In this document: one piece after another, positions 1 to 8,541 of the stretch
How positions within the stretch are numbered: position 1 is the stretch's first letter
Layout of the letters: each line of letters begins with the position of its first letter
NCBI GenBank assembly: GCA_964642855.1
Contig: CAZXSK010000001.1
Span: 1-64,000, forward strand
Origin: CAZXSK01 sp964642855
GTDB taxonomy: Bacteria > Planctomycetota > Phycisphaerae > SM23-33
DNA length: 64,000 nucleotides
Reading direction: 5' to 3'
Translations under genes and position numbers: made by a program
The notes under the pieces: model-generated
What the model was told of the DNA's origin: nothing
What the model saw: the letters and a program-made list of their open reading frames with translations, nothing else
The model's database searches: none

Positions 1-58
<58 letters not shown>

Positions 59-165
59 TCGGGGTGCCGCGAATACCTCTTCTCGCGACGGGTTCCTTGT
101 ACCGCATGCCACCCGTTCGATCAAGCCCCCAGAGCGCCTGCGTGTGCATTTCGGCAGCCTTCCGG

Positions 166-2046
166 TCAGTCCACATCGACAGCCCGGGTGTAGGCCTCGA
201 CGTACGCCCGCCCGAGCTGTCGCCAGTCGAAGCGATCGGAGCAGCTTTCCACGTGGTTGCGCTGGCGGATGCGGTCTCGCCGGGAGAGCTTGCAGAACGC
301 CAGCAGCCACTCCGCGAGGCGCTGGGCGGATCGCTCGAACGGCTCGCTGCGACGCGGCGTGACGAAAACGCCCATCTCCTCATGTTCGGGGATCGATGCT
401 TGCACGTGCGTGCCGAAGCCCGACAGGTCGCTCGTGACGGCCGGCAGACCCAGCGCGATGCTCTCCAGCGGCGTATACCCCCACGGCTCGTAGAAGCTGG
501 GGAAAATGCCCATGTGACAGCCCCGCACGAACTGGTCGTAGTCCATGCCGAACAGCGGACTGGCCGGCGTGATGAAGTCGGGGTGGTAGACGACCTTCAC
601 CGGGTCGGAGGGCAGGTTGATCAGCCGAAGATAGCGCAGCTGCCGGAGTACCTCGTCGTCTTCCTGCAGGTCGTGGGTGACCACGGGGGGCAGGTTTGGC
701 GTGTTCCACGCGTGCAGCAGCCGCTGGAGACGGAGTTTCCAGTAGTCGTCCACGAGAGTGTTGTAGTCGGGTACTGCTCCGCGGGCGGTCGCCTTGAACA
801 GGCGGTGGCCGAACTGGTCGCGCATCGAGTCGATGTTCCGTCGGAGCTCTTCGAGCATCGCCACGCGCTGCAACACGTGAGGATTGATATTCCGCGCCGG
901 GCGGCGCGTGACCAGGAAGAACACCACCGTCCGGTCGACCACCTCCCGCTTGAGCATGAGGTTGAGCCTCGCCAGCGCTTCCAGCGTAATGTCGAAGCCC
1001 TTGTTGCGGTATTCGTACCGCCCCGACGAGAAGAAATACAGCGTCTTGTCGAGGTCGAACGTATAGCTCGGGAAGAACTGCGCCATCACGAATTTCTGGA
1101 TGAGCTCCTTGTATTCCCGGTGGAGATTCTGGAACTCATGCATCGCCACGAACCGCTCGATGTTCAGGCCGTTGGGTGTCACCAGGTCGGGCTTGCGTCC
1201 CAGCAGGTGTTCGCACTCGTACGAGGTCACCTCGCTGACGGTCGTCAGCAGATGGGCCGAATGGGCCGCCGCACGCTCGATGCGCACCTGCGGCTCGATA
1301 TGGAACCGACTCGCGTCGGCCTGCCAGTCCACGAACGGCACGTGGTCGTAGAACCAGGGATCGTTGGCAGCCAGGAACCGCCCGAGCATGGTCGCATGCG
1401 TCGTGAACACCATGCGCACGGGTAGTCCACTCCGCCGGATTTCCGGGATCGCCGATCCGCCCATCCACTCATGGGCATGAAGCAAAACGGGTGCGTGCAG
1501 GTCGTCCTGGCTTGTCAGCTCCCGGAGGAACTGCTCCACCAGGTAACCGAATGCGACCACGCCGTCGATCAGCGGATCGTCCGGCGGTGTTGCGATGCCG
1601 TGATGATCCCACAACAGGTACTTGATCTCGGGCAGCCGGTCCCAGACGCTGCGCGGGTTCAGCAGCACCGTGCTGGGCTGGCCTGTCACCAGCCATCGGC
1701 CGTAGTGGGCGTCGATGCCCCGGCTGCGAAGCGCCTTGACGGCCCGGCCGACGCGGCCTGACAGGCGCGTCTGCTCGAATTCCAGCGGGCTGGTTTCGGC
1801 ATCGAACGGGCCGAGCAGGTGATACCGGCTGCCCCACTGGGACACCATGAACGGAGCCTTGGATCGCAGAACCGTGTAGATCCCGCCCTCCTGCCGGCAG
1901 ACCTCCCAGGCGGTCTCGAAAATCAACGGGCGGGCGCGTGTCGACCCCCCGGCCGGATCACGAGTCGGCTGTGGCTCGCGCGGGCTGTCGTCCTGGACCT
2001 CCACCGGCTTGTGCTCGACGGGACGGGTTGCTTTCTTCTTGCTCAT
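166..2046 (-). CDS. Glycogen synthase, eukaryote-type (GT3 family)
   Basis: 626 aa. Expected to extend alpha-1,4-glucan chains from a nucleotide sugar in the cytoplasm. After a charged, probably disordered 40-residue N-terminus the protein shows the GT3 opening FETAWEVCRQEGGIYTVL, with the glycine-rich donor-binding turn, and near the C-terminus FPSFYEPWGYTPLES, the GT3 version of the retaining GT-B E-x7-E region. These hallmarks match yeast and animal glycogen synthases rather than bacterial GlgA (GT5). The length is slightly short of eukaryotic enzymes (about 700 aa). A promoter TTGTGC-N17-TATCAT sits about 30 nt upstream; the leader has no strong ribosome-binding site. Functionally it belongs with the alpha-glucan genes at 33958-38725. 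The choice of UDP- or ADP-glucose cannot be read from the sequence. Confidence 0.92.
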   Translation of the reverse strand: MSKKKATRPVEHKPVEVQDDSPREPQPTRDPAGGSTRARPLIFETAWEVCRQEGGIYTVLRSKAPFMVSQWGSRYHLLGPFDAETSPLEFEQTRLSGRVGRAVKALRSRGIDAHYGRWLVTGQPSTVLLNPRSVWDRLPEIKYLLWDHHGIATPPDDPLIDGVVAFGYLVEQFLRELTSQDDLHAPVLLHAHEWMGGSAIPEIRRSGLPVRMVFTTHATMLGRFLAANDPWFYDHVPFVDWQADASRFHIEPQVRIERAAAHSAHLLTTVSEVTSYECEHLLGRKPDLVTPNGLNIERFVAMHEFQNLHREYKELIQKFVMAQFFPSYTFDLDKTLYFFSSGRYEYRNKGFDITLEALARLNLMLKREVVDRTVVFFLVTRRPARNINPHVLQRVAMLEELRRNIDSMRDQFGHRLFKATARGAVPDYNTLVDDYWKLRLQRLLHAWNTPNLPPVVTHDLQEDDEVLRQLRYLRLINLPSDPVKVVYHPDFITPASPLFGMDYDQFVRGCHMGIFPSFYEPWGYTPLESIALGLPAVTSDLSGFGTHVQASIPEHEEMGVFVTPRRSEPFERSAQRLAEWLLAFCKLSRRDRIRQRNHVESCSDRFDWRQLGRAYVEAYTRAVDVD

Positions 2047-2075
2047 GACCGAGTTGTCCGAAGGCTGAGGAACCC

Positions 2076-2104
2076 ATGATAGCTTCCGAGGCGAATGCGC
2101 ACAA
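2076..2104 (-). promoter_or_regulatory. Sigma70-type promoter for the glycogen synthase gene
   Basis: On the minus strand TTGTGC (-35, plus-strand positions 2099-2104) and TATCAT (-10, 2076-2081) are separated by exactly 17 nt. The predicted start of transcription near 2069 leaves a leader of about 23 nt before the ATG at 2046. Confidence 0.55.
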
Positions 2105-2158
2105 CGCGGCGGAGAATGGATTCACGGCGGATCCTGGAGGCCGAACGCATGCGAAAGC

Positions 2159-3172
2159 TCAGGTGTAGATCTTGATGTCGCCCTCGCGGATGACAGCGGG
2201 GGTTTTCCCGCCGGCGTCGGGCCTGGGGGCCTGGCGTCCGAAGCCGGCCGTTTCGCGAACGATCGCGGCTGGCCAGGCCGCGGTGCGCTGGCGCAGGTCG
2301 CCAAGGCTGCGGGCGAGTCGCCCGATGACCAGCAACTGCAGGGAGACGGCGACGAACAACGACCAGACGCCGATCGACCAGCCCAGGGACAGGGAGCCCA
2401 CCGGCCAGAGCAACAGTGACAGCACGCCGTGCAGAAGCGTTCCGGCCATCAAGACCAGCCCCGCGAGTGTCGCGATGCGCCACGGCTCGGAGAGCAACAA
2501 GTAGGAGAGCGTCGCCTGCGGGCCGACGGGCTTGCCCGACCGGTAGCAGCGTTCGGTTCGGTCGGTATTGACCGATCGCGTCGGCACGTCGATCACGCGG
2601 AACCCCATCCGGCGGATCGCCGTGCGGTCCACCGAACGGATCGAGGCGGTACGCAGGACCTCGCTTGCGGCGCGGTCCAGGACCATCAGCCCCAGTCCGC
2701 GGTCGCCTTGCCGGGGGGACAGCACGCCACGGACCAGTCCGGCCGCCAGCCTGGCGAGCCTCTGCAGCGGCGGTGCGGGTGCAGCCTGGGGTCTGGCGAG
2801 CATCGCGACCTCGAACCCTTCGCGCCAGCGTGCGACCAGCGCGGGCAGGTGACAGAGAGGCTCACGTCCGGACGTGTCGCAGCAGGCGACGGCCCGGCCT
2901 CGCGCAGCGGAGAGGCCGGCAAGTGTCGCCGCCGTCGGACCCAGCGGATAGCCCAGGTGGATCATGCGGGCATAATCGGTCTGATCGCAGATTTCGCGAC
3001 AGGCATCCAGGGCGGGAGAGCTTCCGTCGACCACGAAAACCACCTCGCCGCTGACGCCGAGATCTCCGACCACGACCTGCAGCCTGCGAAACCAGGCGCG
3101 CAACTGCTGACCGTCGCCGCGGACGGCGGCGATGAAACTCAACGTCGGAATGTCGGTGGATGAGCCGGGCAT
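2159..3172 (-). CDS. Family 2 glycosyltransferase-like membrane protein
   Basis: 337 aa from the ATG at 3172, chosen because GGAAGA lies 9 nt upstream and the GT2 fold starts right after it (IPTLSFIAAVRGDGQQL). The N-terminal 220 residues resemble dolichyl-phosphate-mannose synthase-like GT2 proteins: VVFVVDGSSPALDACREI corresponds to the nucleotide-binding DDGS segment and HLGYPLGPTAATLAGLSAARG to the following helix. The DxD metal site is hard to see (CCDTSGREP lies at that place), so activity is uncertain. Two hydrophobic segments near residues 240-290 anchor the protein, as in GtrB/DPMS-like enzymes. The substrate is unknown, and the neighbours are not polysaccharide-export genes. Confidence 0.6.
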   Translation of the reverse strand: MPGSSTDIPTLSFIAAVRGDGQQLRAWFRRLQVVVGDLGVSGEVVFVVDGSSPALDACREICDQTDYARMIHLGYPLGPTAATLAGLSAARGRAVACCDTSGREPLCHLPALVARWREGFEVAMLARPQAAPAPPLQRLARLAAGLVRGVLSPRQGDRGLGLMVLDRAASEVLRTASIRSVDRTAIRRMGFRVIDVPTRSVNTDRTERCYRSGKPVGPQATLSYLLLSEPWRIATLAGLVLMAGTLLHGVLSLLLWPVGSLSLGWSIGVWSLFVAVSLQLLVIGRLARSLGDLRQRTAAWPAAIVRETAGFGRQAPRPDAGGKTPAVIREGDIKIYT

Positions 3173-3322
3173 TGCGCAGGTCTTCCTGCTGTTGTCATCG
3201 GCAAAGGCGAGCGATTTCGGCAGGGATTTCATACATCTCGGCGAGGCCACGCCGTTCGTACAACGCTCGACGATGTGGGGCCGGACGATGTCACGCCCCT
3301 GCACCCCGGGTGTCGACCGTCG

Positions 3323-3904
3323 TCAGTTCTGTCTTCCCTCGATGGCGCACAGCAGGACCGCAGCGGCCAGGCCCAGCCGACGGTCCAGCAGATTCTGCGT
3401 GTCCATCGTGAAGTCCAGCGTGACCTTCAGCACGAACGGATTGAAGTTCTGCTTGAATGTCCAGACAGTCTGGCCGTCTACCTCGGCGTGGAACTTCTGG
3501 GGGATCAGGTTGCTCAGCAGGCGCCGCAGCAGCGCCATGCCCAGCGAATCTTCCACGATCTGACCGATCTGGTTGTCCGAGGCGTCCAGCAGCTGCCATG
3601 AATCCCGCACGAGGGAACTGAACCCCTTCCGACGAAGCGCGCCGACCTTCTCGCCTGTCGACGCGTCGACCACGTCGTAGGCAGCCGAGAAATCCACGAC
3701 GTTGCGTGCCTTGATCGACAGGACCTCCTGGGTCATGTCCTCGCCGGTGAATACGCGGATGTCTTCCTTGAGCTTGAAGGCTTTCTGCCGCGAGTACAGC
3801 ACCACGTTGCCGTTCGGATCGTAGACATGGAACGCGCCTCCGAGGAACTTGAAGATCTTCCTGCGAACGAGGTACGTATTGTGGGCGAACAGGTCGTGGG
3901 GCAT
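3323..3904 (-). CDS. LURP-one/phospholipid-scramblase-fold protein
   Basis: 193 aa. The pattern of short beta-strands, YLVRRKIFKFLGGAFHVYDPNGNVVLY, then KLKEDIRVF, then a repeated 'VVDASTGEKVGALRRKGFSSLVRDSWQ' type strand pair, is that of the tubby-like/LURP-one/scramblase superfamily. A hydrophobic C-terminal stretch (LGLAAAVLLCAI) could be the membrane-inserting helix that closes the barrel in scramblases. Cellular function in bacteria is not established. The start is supported by a very good ribosome-binding site (GAAAGGAGCA just before the ATG). A -10-like TAGAAT lies about 55 nt upstream without a convincing -35. Confidence 0.7.
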   Translation of the reverse strand: MPHDLFAHNTYLVRRKIFKFLGGAFHVYDPNGNVVLYSRQKAFKLKEDIRVFTGEDMTQEVLSIKARNVVDFSAAYDVVDASTGEKVGALRRKGFSSLVRDSWQLLDASDNQIGQIVEDSLGMALLRRLLSNLIPQKFHAEVDGQTVWTFKQNFNPFVLKVTLDFTMDTQNLLDRRLGLAAAVLLCAIEGRQN

Positions 3905-4017
3905 TCCATTGCTCCTTTCGAAGGTCGTTCCCGCAGCGACGCCACTGCTCAGGCGCGGATTCTACTTGTCCAACGCAGCCGGAGAAAGAACGAATCGTAC
4001 GAATTCATCCTTTCATC

Positions 4018-4770
4018 TCATCGACTTCCGCCGACCGACCACGTCGCAGCCGTCAGCGCCACCGCTGCCGTCTCGATCCGCAGAATGCCCGGTCCCAGGC
4101 GCACCGGGTGAAACCCCGCCGCTGCGATCTTCCGGCGTTCTTCTTCGGTGAACCCACCTTCGGGCCCGACGAGGACGGTCACTTCCTCCACTACGGGCGA
4201 GATCACATCGGAGATCTCGACCGCATCTTCCGTCAGGTCGCCGACAAGCAGGGCTCCTTCGGGAAGCCCGTCGGCAAGGAACGCATCGAGTTCGCGCGGA
4301 TCGGCCAGTTCGGGCAGGAAGTTGCTCCCCGACTGTTTGCACGCGGAAATCAGATGGGTCATCCACCGCGATCGCTTCCCTTCACTGAACGCCCCCTCGC
4401 CGGCTACCGACCGCTCGAACCGCACCGGGCGGATCGAAGCCACCGCCAACTCCGCGAGTTTCTCGAGCATCCAGTCCTGGCGTTTGCCCTTGGCGATCGC
4501 CGGCGCTACGTGGATCCTCGGTCGCGGGCGTGGCCACTGGCGTACATGACCGATCGCCACCCGGACTGCGCGTTTGCGGACCTCTGCGAGGGTCGCTTCA
4601 GCCGAGCGTCCCCGCCCGTCGGTCAGTTCGACCGCGTCGCCGGCTCGCAGACGCAGCACGCCGGCAGCGTGCCGGGCTTCGAGGGGGGGCAGTTCCATCT
4701 CGACACGCCCTGCCCCCGGTTCGGGCAGATTCGGGACGAAGAATCTGGGTTGTCTTGCGGCGTCGGTCAC
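4018..4770 (-). CDS. rsmE: 16S rRNA (uracil1498-N3)-methyltransferase
   Basis: 250 aa, the usual length for RsmE. It methylates N3 of U1498 in helix 44 of 16S rRNA using S-adenosylmethionine. The N-terminal PUA-like domain carries HAAGVLRLRAGDAVELTDG. The C-terminal SPOUT domain has the trefoil-knot signatures VLVGPEGGFTEEE and RLGPGILRIETAA, close to perfect for the family. Translation starts at a GTG preceded by GGAGAT. Transcription is divergent from the GH106-like gene. Confidence 0.95.
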   Translation of the reverse strand: MTDAARQPRFFVPNLPEPGAGRVEMELPPLEARHAAGVLRLRAGDAVELTDGRGRSAEATLAEVRKRAVRVAIGHVRQWPRPRPRIHVAPAIAKGKRQDWMLEKLAELAVASIRPVRFERSVAGEGAFSEGKRSRWMTHLISACKQSGSNFLPELADPRELDAFLADGLPEGALLVGDLTEDAVEISDVISPVVEEVTVLVGPEGGFTEEERRKIAAAGFHPVRLGPGILRIETAAVALTAATWSVGGSR

Positions 4771-4800
4771 AAGGGATCTCCGTCTTGCGGGGCTGACCGG

Positions 4801-4829
4801 ATGCTACTGTGCAAAGCAGGTACCCGCAA
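4801..4829 (-). promoter_or_regulatory. Candidate promoter for rsmE
   Basis: On the minus strand TTGCGG (4824-4829) is separated by 17 nt from TAGCAT (4801-4806). It lies in the 152-bp divergent region and would give a leader of about 25 nt before the GTG start. Confidence 0.4.
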
Positions 4830-4856
4830 GATGTGCCTTAATCCGCACCTTTCCGG

Positions 4857-4884
4857 TTGACGATCCCGTCGCGACGGGCACAAT
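4857..4884 (+). promoter_or_regulatory. Promoter of the GH106-like gene with a palindromic operator in the spacer
   Basis: TTGACG (4857-4862) and CACAAT (4879-4884) are 16 nt apart. The spacer is filled by a perfect 14-bp palindrome, CCCGTCGCGACGGG (4865-4878). A dimeric regulator bound there would block RNA polymerase, so this is a plausible operator for sugar-responsive control. The predicted transcript start near 4891 leaves about 32 nt before the ATG at 4923. Confidence 0.55.
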
Positions 4885-4922
4885 GTGCTGTTCGCAGGAT
4901 GGGCCAGTCTGAAAGGAAGACC

Positions 4923-7900
4923 ATGAATTTCATCGACGATGTCCGCGCTGCCTGGGACCAGCCGCCGGCGGAGTACCGCAGCGCCCCCTTCTGGTCGTGG
5001 AACAGCAAACTAGACCCCGACCGCCTCCAGCGACAGATCGAGAGCATGCACCGGGCGGGTATGGGCGGTTTCTTCATGCACAGCCGATACGGGCTGAAGA
5101 CTCCCTACCTCTCGGAGGAATGGTTCGAGTGCATCTCCGCCTGCGTTGACAAGGCCCGCGAACTGGGCATGAAGGCGTATCTCTACGACGAGGACCGCTG
5201 GCCGAGCGGGGCGGCAGGCGGCGCCGTTACGCGCGAGAACACCGAGTTCCGCTCACACTTCCTGGCCATGCTGCCGCCCGACCACAGCCGGGAGGTGGGC
5301 GAGCACGTCGGACTGTTCGCGATGGAACTAGACGGCGACGGCAGGCTGGTTTCCTACGAGAGCATCGACGAAGTTCCCGACGACGCCGGCGGGAGAACGA
5401 TCCGCAGTTTCGACGTTTTCACCGTGCCCGACAACCCGTGGCACAACGACGGCGGCTACCTGGATACGCTCAACCCCGACGCCGTCGCCGAGTTCATCCA
5501 CGTGACCCACCAGGCCTATGCCGACCGCTACGGCAAGGACTTCGGCGACCTGATCCCCGCGATCTTCACCGACGAACCCCACATGCACCTGCCCGCCTGG
5601 GTCTGGACGCCCGACGACCCGGTCATCCGCTGGACGGGGCAGCTGCCGCGCGAATTCATCAGCCGTCGCGGCTACGACGTGCGGGATCACCTGCCCGAAC
5701 TGCTGATTCCCCACGCCGACGGGGCGTTCTCCGGCGTCCGGGCTGACTTCCATCGCACCACCACCGAGATGTTCGTCGAAGCGTTCAGCCGGCAGATCGG
5801 CCAGTGGTGTGACAAGCATGATCTTGCGCTCACCGGCCACATGCTCGCCGAGGGAACGCTGGCCTCCCAGGGCGCCCACGTCGGGGCGTGCATGCCTCAC
5901 TATCGTCACATGCAGTGGCCGGGCATCGATATCCTCACCGACCAGGACGAGGAGCTCATCACCGCCAAGCAATGCTCCTCGGTGGCAGACCAACTCGGGA
6001 AGCAGCGCGTCCTCAGCGAGCTCTATGGCTGCACGGGCTGGGACTGGCCCCTGGAAGGTCACAAGTTCGTGGGCGACTGGCATCTGGCGGCCGGCGTGAA
6101 CTTCCGCTGCCCCCACCTGAGCCATTACTCCCTCGCCGGCGGCGCCAAGCGCGACTACCCCGCCAGCATCCGCGACCACAGCCCGTGGTGGAAGCACTAT
6201 CGGCCGGTGGAAGACTACTTCGGCCGGATGAACCTCATGCTCACCCAGGGCACGCCGATCCGCGACGTGTTGGTGATCCATCCGGTGGAAAGCGCGTGGG
6301 GTCTCTGGACGCCCACGGGCGATAGCGAGCCGATCAAGGACCTCGACGAGCCACTGGCCGAAATCGCACGCACGCTGACCGAGCTGCATGTGGACTGGGA
6401 CTTCGGCGACGAATCGCTGCTGGATGAAAACGCCCAGGTCGGTCGCGACGGGCTCACCGTCGGGCAGATGACCTATCGTGTCGTGGTCGTCCCCCCCTGC
6501 CTGACGCTGCGGTCCTCGACGCAGGCGATGCTCGAAGAGTTCGCCCAGGCCGGCCACGCCGTCGTGATCTGCGGCGAAGGCCCCAAGCACGTCGACGGCC
6601 GGCTGGCGGAGGACAGCGCCGACCCGCTGGCCGGGATCGCCGACGCGCGGCGCGTGGAGCCCACCGGCGCCGACCTCGCCCGGGCGGCGACCGACGCGGT
6701 CGGCCGGCGGGTTTCGATAGCCGACGAGGGCGGCGACGAAGCGACCTTCTGCTGGACGATGCTCCGGGAGATCAAGGGCGGGCGGTTGTTGCTGATCGAT
6801 TCTCACGACCGCCAGGAAGCCCACGACGTGAAGGTCACCGTCCAGGGAAGAACGCCCGTGATGTTCTGGGACGCGCTCACCGGCCGTCGTGAGAAGGTCG
6901 ACGCTACCCAGGAGGGCGACTACGTAACGTTTGACCTGCACCTTCCGGTAACGGGTTCAGCTCTGCTGACCTTGGGCGTGGGCGATTCCGAGGCGACCGC
7001 CCACCCCGGGCCTGCCGAACAGGTCGCCAGCCAGGCGATCGAGGGCCCCTGGCCGATCCGGCTGCTGGAGCCCAATACCTTCCCGATGGACTACTGTCGC
7101 CTGACGATCGGGCAAGGGCAGGAGTCCGACCCCATGCCCGTCCTGAAGGCCGATGCGGCAATTCGCGAACATTTCGGCCTCGATCCGCGGGGCGGACGCA
7201 AGCACCAGCCCTGGTATCTCTACGGGACCGGGGTCATCGATCGGGAGGTGCGGGGCCCCTGCCGGCTTCGCTGGACGTTCCACGTCACCGACCTGCCGAT
7301 TGCATGCAAACTCGCCCTGGAGAATCCGGAGGACTATGTCATCACGGTCAACGGTAGCGAGGTGATGCTCGTCGACGGGTTCTGGGTCGACGAGGATATC
7401 CGCACGCTGGACATCACCGCCCTGCTGGTCGAGGGGGACAACGAGATCGCCCTGGAGTTGCAGTATCGCCCGGATATGGAAATCGAGGACATCTACCTGG
7501 TGGGCGACTTCGGAGTCGCCGTCCGGGACGGCCTGGAGCGCAAGCCCGGGAACCTGACGATCACCGCCCGCCCGGACGAACTCCGCGCGGGCTCCTGGGT
7601 CGGCCAGGGGCTGGACCATTACGGGGGCGGGGTCCGCTACGAACTGAACGTCGACCGCCCGGCCGGTGACGGGCGCGTGATGCTGGATCTCTCCGGGGTG
7701 GCCTGCACGGCTGCGGTCGTGCACGTCGGAGAGCAGAGCATCGTGCTGCCCTGGCCTCCGTACGAGGCGGAGGTCACGCACCTCCTGGCCGGTGGCAGGA
7801 CGAAGGTGTTCGTGGACGTCTTCGGCGGCCGGAAGAATATCCTTGGCCCGCTGCACGTGCCCTGGGGCCCCTGGACAGGTCCGGGCGAGTTCGAGCCCTC

Positions 7901-7994
7901 CAATCGGGCATGGACGGACGAGTACCTCCTGGTCGATCACGGCCTGCTGGAAGCGCCGAAGCTGCGCGTGCTGAAGCAGGCGAAGCCGGGCTGA
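4923..7994 (+). CDS. Glycoside hydrolase, GH106-like (alpha-L-rhamnosidase type)
   Basis: 1023 aa from the ATG at 4923, which is preceded by AAAGGAAG. The N-terminus APFWSWNSKLDPDRLQRQIE followed by MGGFFMHSRYGL, and YDEDRWPSGAAGG around residue 95, are typical of the large planctomycete hydrolases annotated as GH106. Acidic candidates such as FTDEPHMH lie in the catalytic barrel half. The middle holds a glutamine-amidotransferase-like segment (YRVVVVPPCLTL), and the last 300 residues look like carbohydrate-binding beta-sandwich domains. No signal peptide is visible, so it may act on imported oligosaccharides. It is the first gene of a block with GH95, HAD and two aldo/keto reductases. Specificity for rhamnose is family-based inference. 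Confidence 0.75.
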   Translation: MNFIDDVRAAWDQPPAEYRSAPFWSWNSKLDPDRLQRQIESMHRAGMGGFFMHSRYGLKTPYLSEEWFECISACVDKARELGMKAYLYDEDRWPSGAAGGAVTRENTEFRSHFLAMLPPDHSREVGEHVGLFAMELDGDGRLVSYESIDEVPDDAGGRTIRSFDVFTVPDNPWHNDGGYLDTLNPDAVAEFIHVTHQAYADRYGKDFGDLIPAIFTDEPHMHLPAWVWTPDDPVIRWTGQLPREFISRRGYDVRDHLPELLIPHADGAFSGVRADFHRTTTEMFVEAFSRQIGQWCDKHDLALTGHMLAEGTLASQGAHVGACMPHYRHMQWPGIDILTDQDEELITAKQCSSVADQLGKQRVLSELYGCTGWDWPLEGHKFVGDWHLAAGVNFRCPHLSHYSLAGGAKRDYPASIRDHSPWWKHYRPVEDYFGRMNLMLTQGTPIRDVLVIHPVESAWGLWTPTGDSEPIKDLDEPLAEIARTLTELHVDWDFGDESLLDENAQVGRDGLTVGQMTYRVVVVPPCLTLRSSTQAMLEEFAQAGHAVVICGEGPKHVDGRLAEDSADPLAGIADARRVEPTGADLARAATDAVGRRVSIADEGGDEATFCWTMLREIKGGRLLLIDSHDRQEAHDVKVTVQGRTPVMFWDALTGRREKVDATQEGDYVTFDLHLPVTGSALLTLGVGDSEATAHPGPAEQVASQAIEGPWPIRLLEPNTFPMDYCRLTIGQGQESDPMPVLKADAAIREHFGLDPRGGRKHQPWYLYGTGVIDREVRGPCRLRWTFHVTDLPIACKLALENPEDYVITVNGSEVMLVDGFWVDEDIRTLDITALLVEGDNEIALELQYRPDMEIEDIYLVGDFGVAVRDGLERKPGNLTITARPDELRAGSWVGQGLDHYGGGVRYELNVDRPAGDGRVMLDLSGVACTAAVVHVGEQSIVLPWPPYEAEVTHLLAGGRTKVFVDVFGGRKNILGPLHVPWGPWTGPGEFEPSNRAWTDEYLLVDHGLLEAPKLRVLKQAKPG

Positions 7995-8009
7995 CCGTCG
8001 GCGTGAGGG

Positions 8010-8042
8010 CGGCGGGACGTTTTCCCTGGAACCGTCCCGCCG
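8010..8042. terminator. Strong hairpin after the GH106-like gene
   Basis: GGCGGGACG (8011-8019) pairs perfectly with CGTCCCGCC (8033-8041) around a 13-nt loop, with one further pair outside (8010-8042), starting 16 nt past the stop codon. There is no U-tract, so it may be a 3' stabiliser or a Rho-linked end rather than a classical intrinsic terminator. Confidence 0.4.
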
Positions 8043-8087
8043 TCTCGCGCCATCGAGCGAGCGAGATGCGCGTCCCCGCGCAGCCCG

Positions 8088-8531
8088 CTACGAGGTCCCC
8101 CTCGTTCTTCGTCTCCTGATGTATCCTCCGAGTCCCGTCACGGCCAGCGTCAGGCACCCGATCGTAGCCGGTTCGGGAATGACAGGCCCGTCGTCATCGA
8201 TGAACTGCGCCAGTCTTCCTCCGCCCAGTTCATACAGGGTCCGGATTGTCCTCGCACCGAAGCGCCGCGCAGCGGCTGCCCGGGCGAACGTCCACGAAAC
8301 GCCGACAACCTGCACAGAGAACCCCGCCCCGGATCCGACAAGGCGGGTACGTCCACGACGGAATCGGAAATGCAGCCGATACCCCGAGGCATCGGCCCAT
8401 AGAGGAAAAGCGAGCGAACGCTTCCACCTGTTGATTATTCGCAGGCTGGGGTAGGAAAGGCAAACGGGTATCCGATATTTTCCCCGCCAGACCCGGGGCA
8501 TCGTCCCACCGGGGGTAGAGGCATGCCCCAC
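8088..8531 (-). pseudogene. Remnant of a PEP-CTERM protein
   Basis: Only the last 30 or so residues are recognisable: PVIPEPATIGCLTLAVTGL followed by a basic end (YIRRRR). This is a textbook PEP-CTERM sorting signal (Pro-Glu-Pro, a transmembrane helix, an Arg cluster) cut by an exosortase. The upstream 110 residues are rich in Arg and have no signal peptide or recognisable fold, which fits a gene decayed by frameshifts or deletion. It lies 10 nt downstream of the GH95 gene on the same strand. No exosortase gene is in the window. A short intact but unusual protein cannot be excluded. Confidence 0.45.
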
Positions 8532-8541
8532 TGCACGCGTT

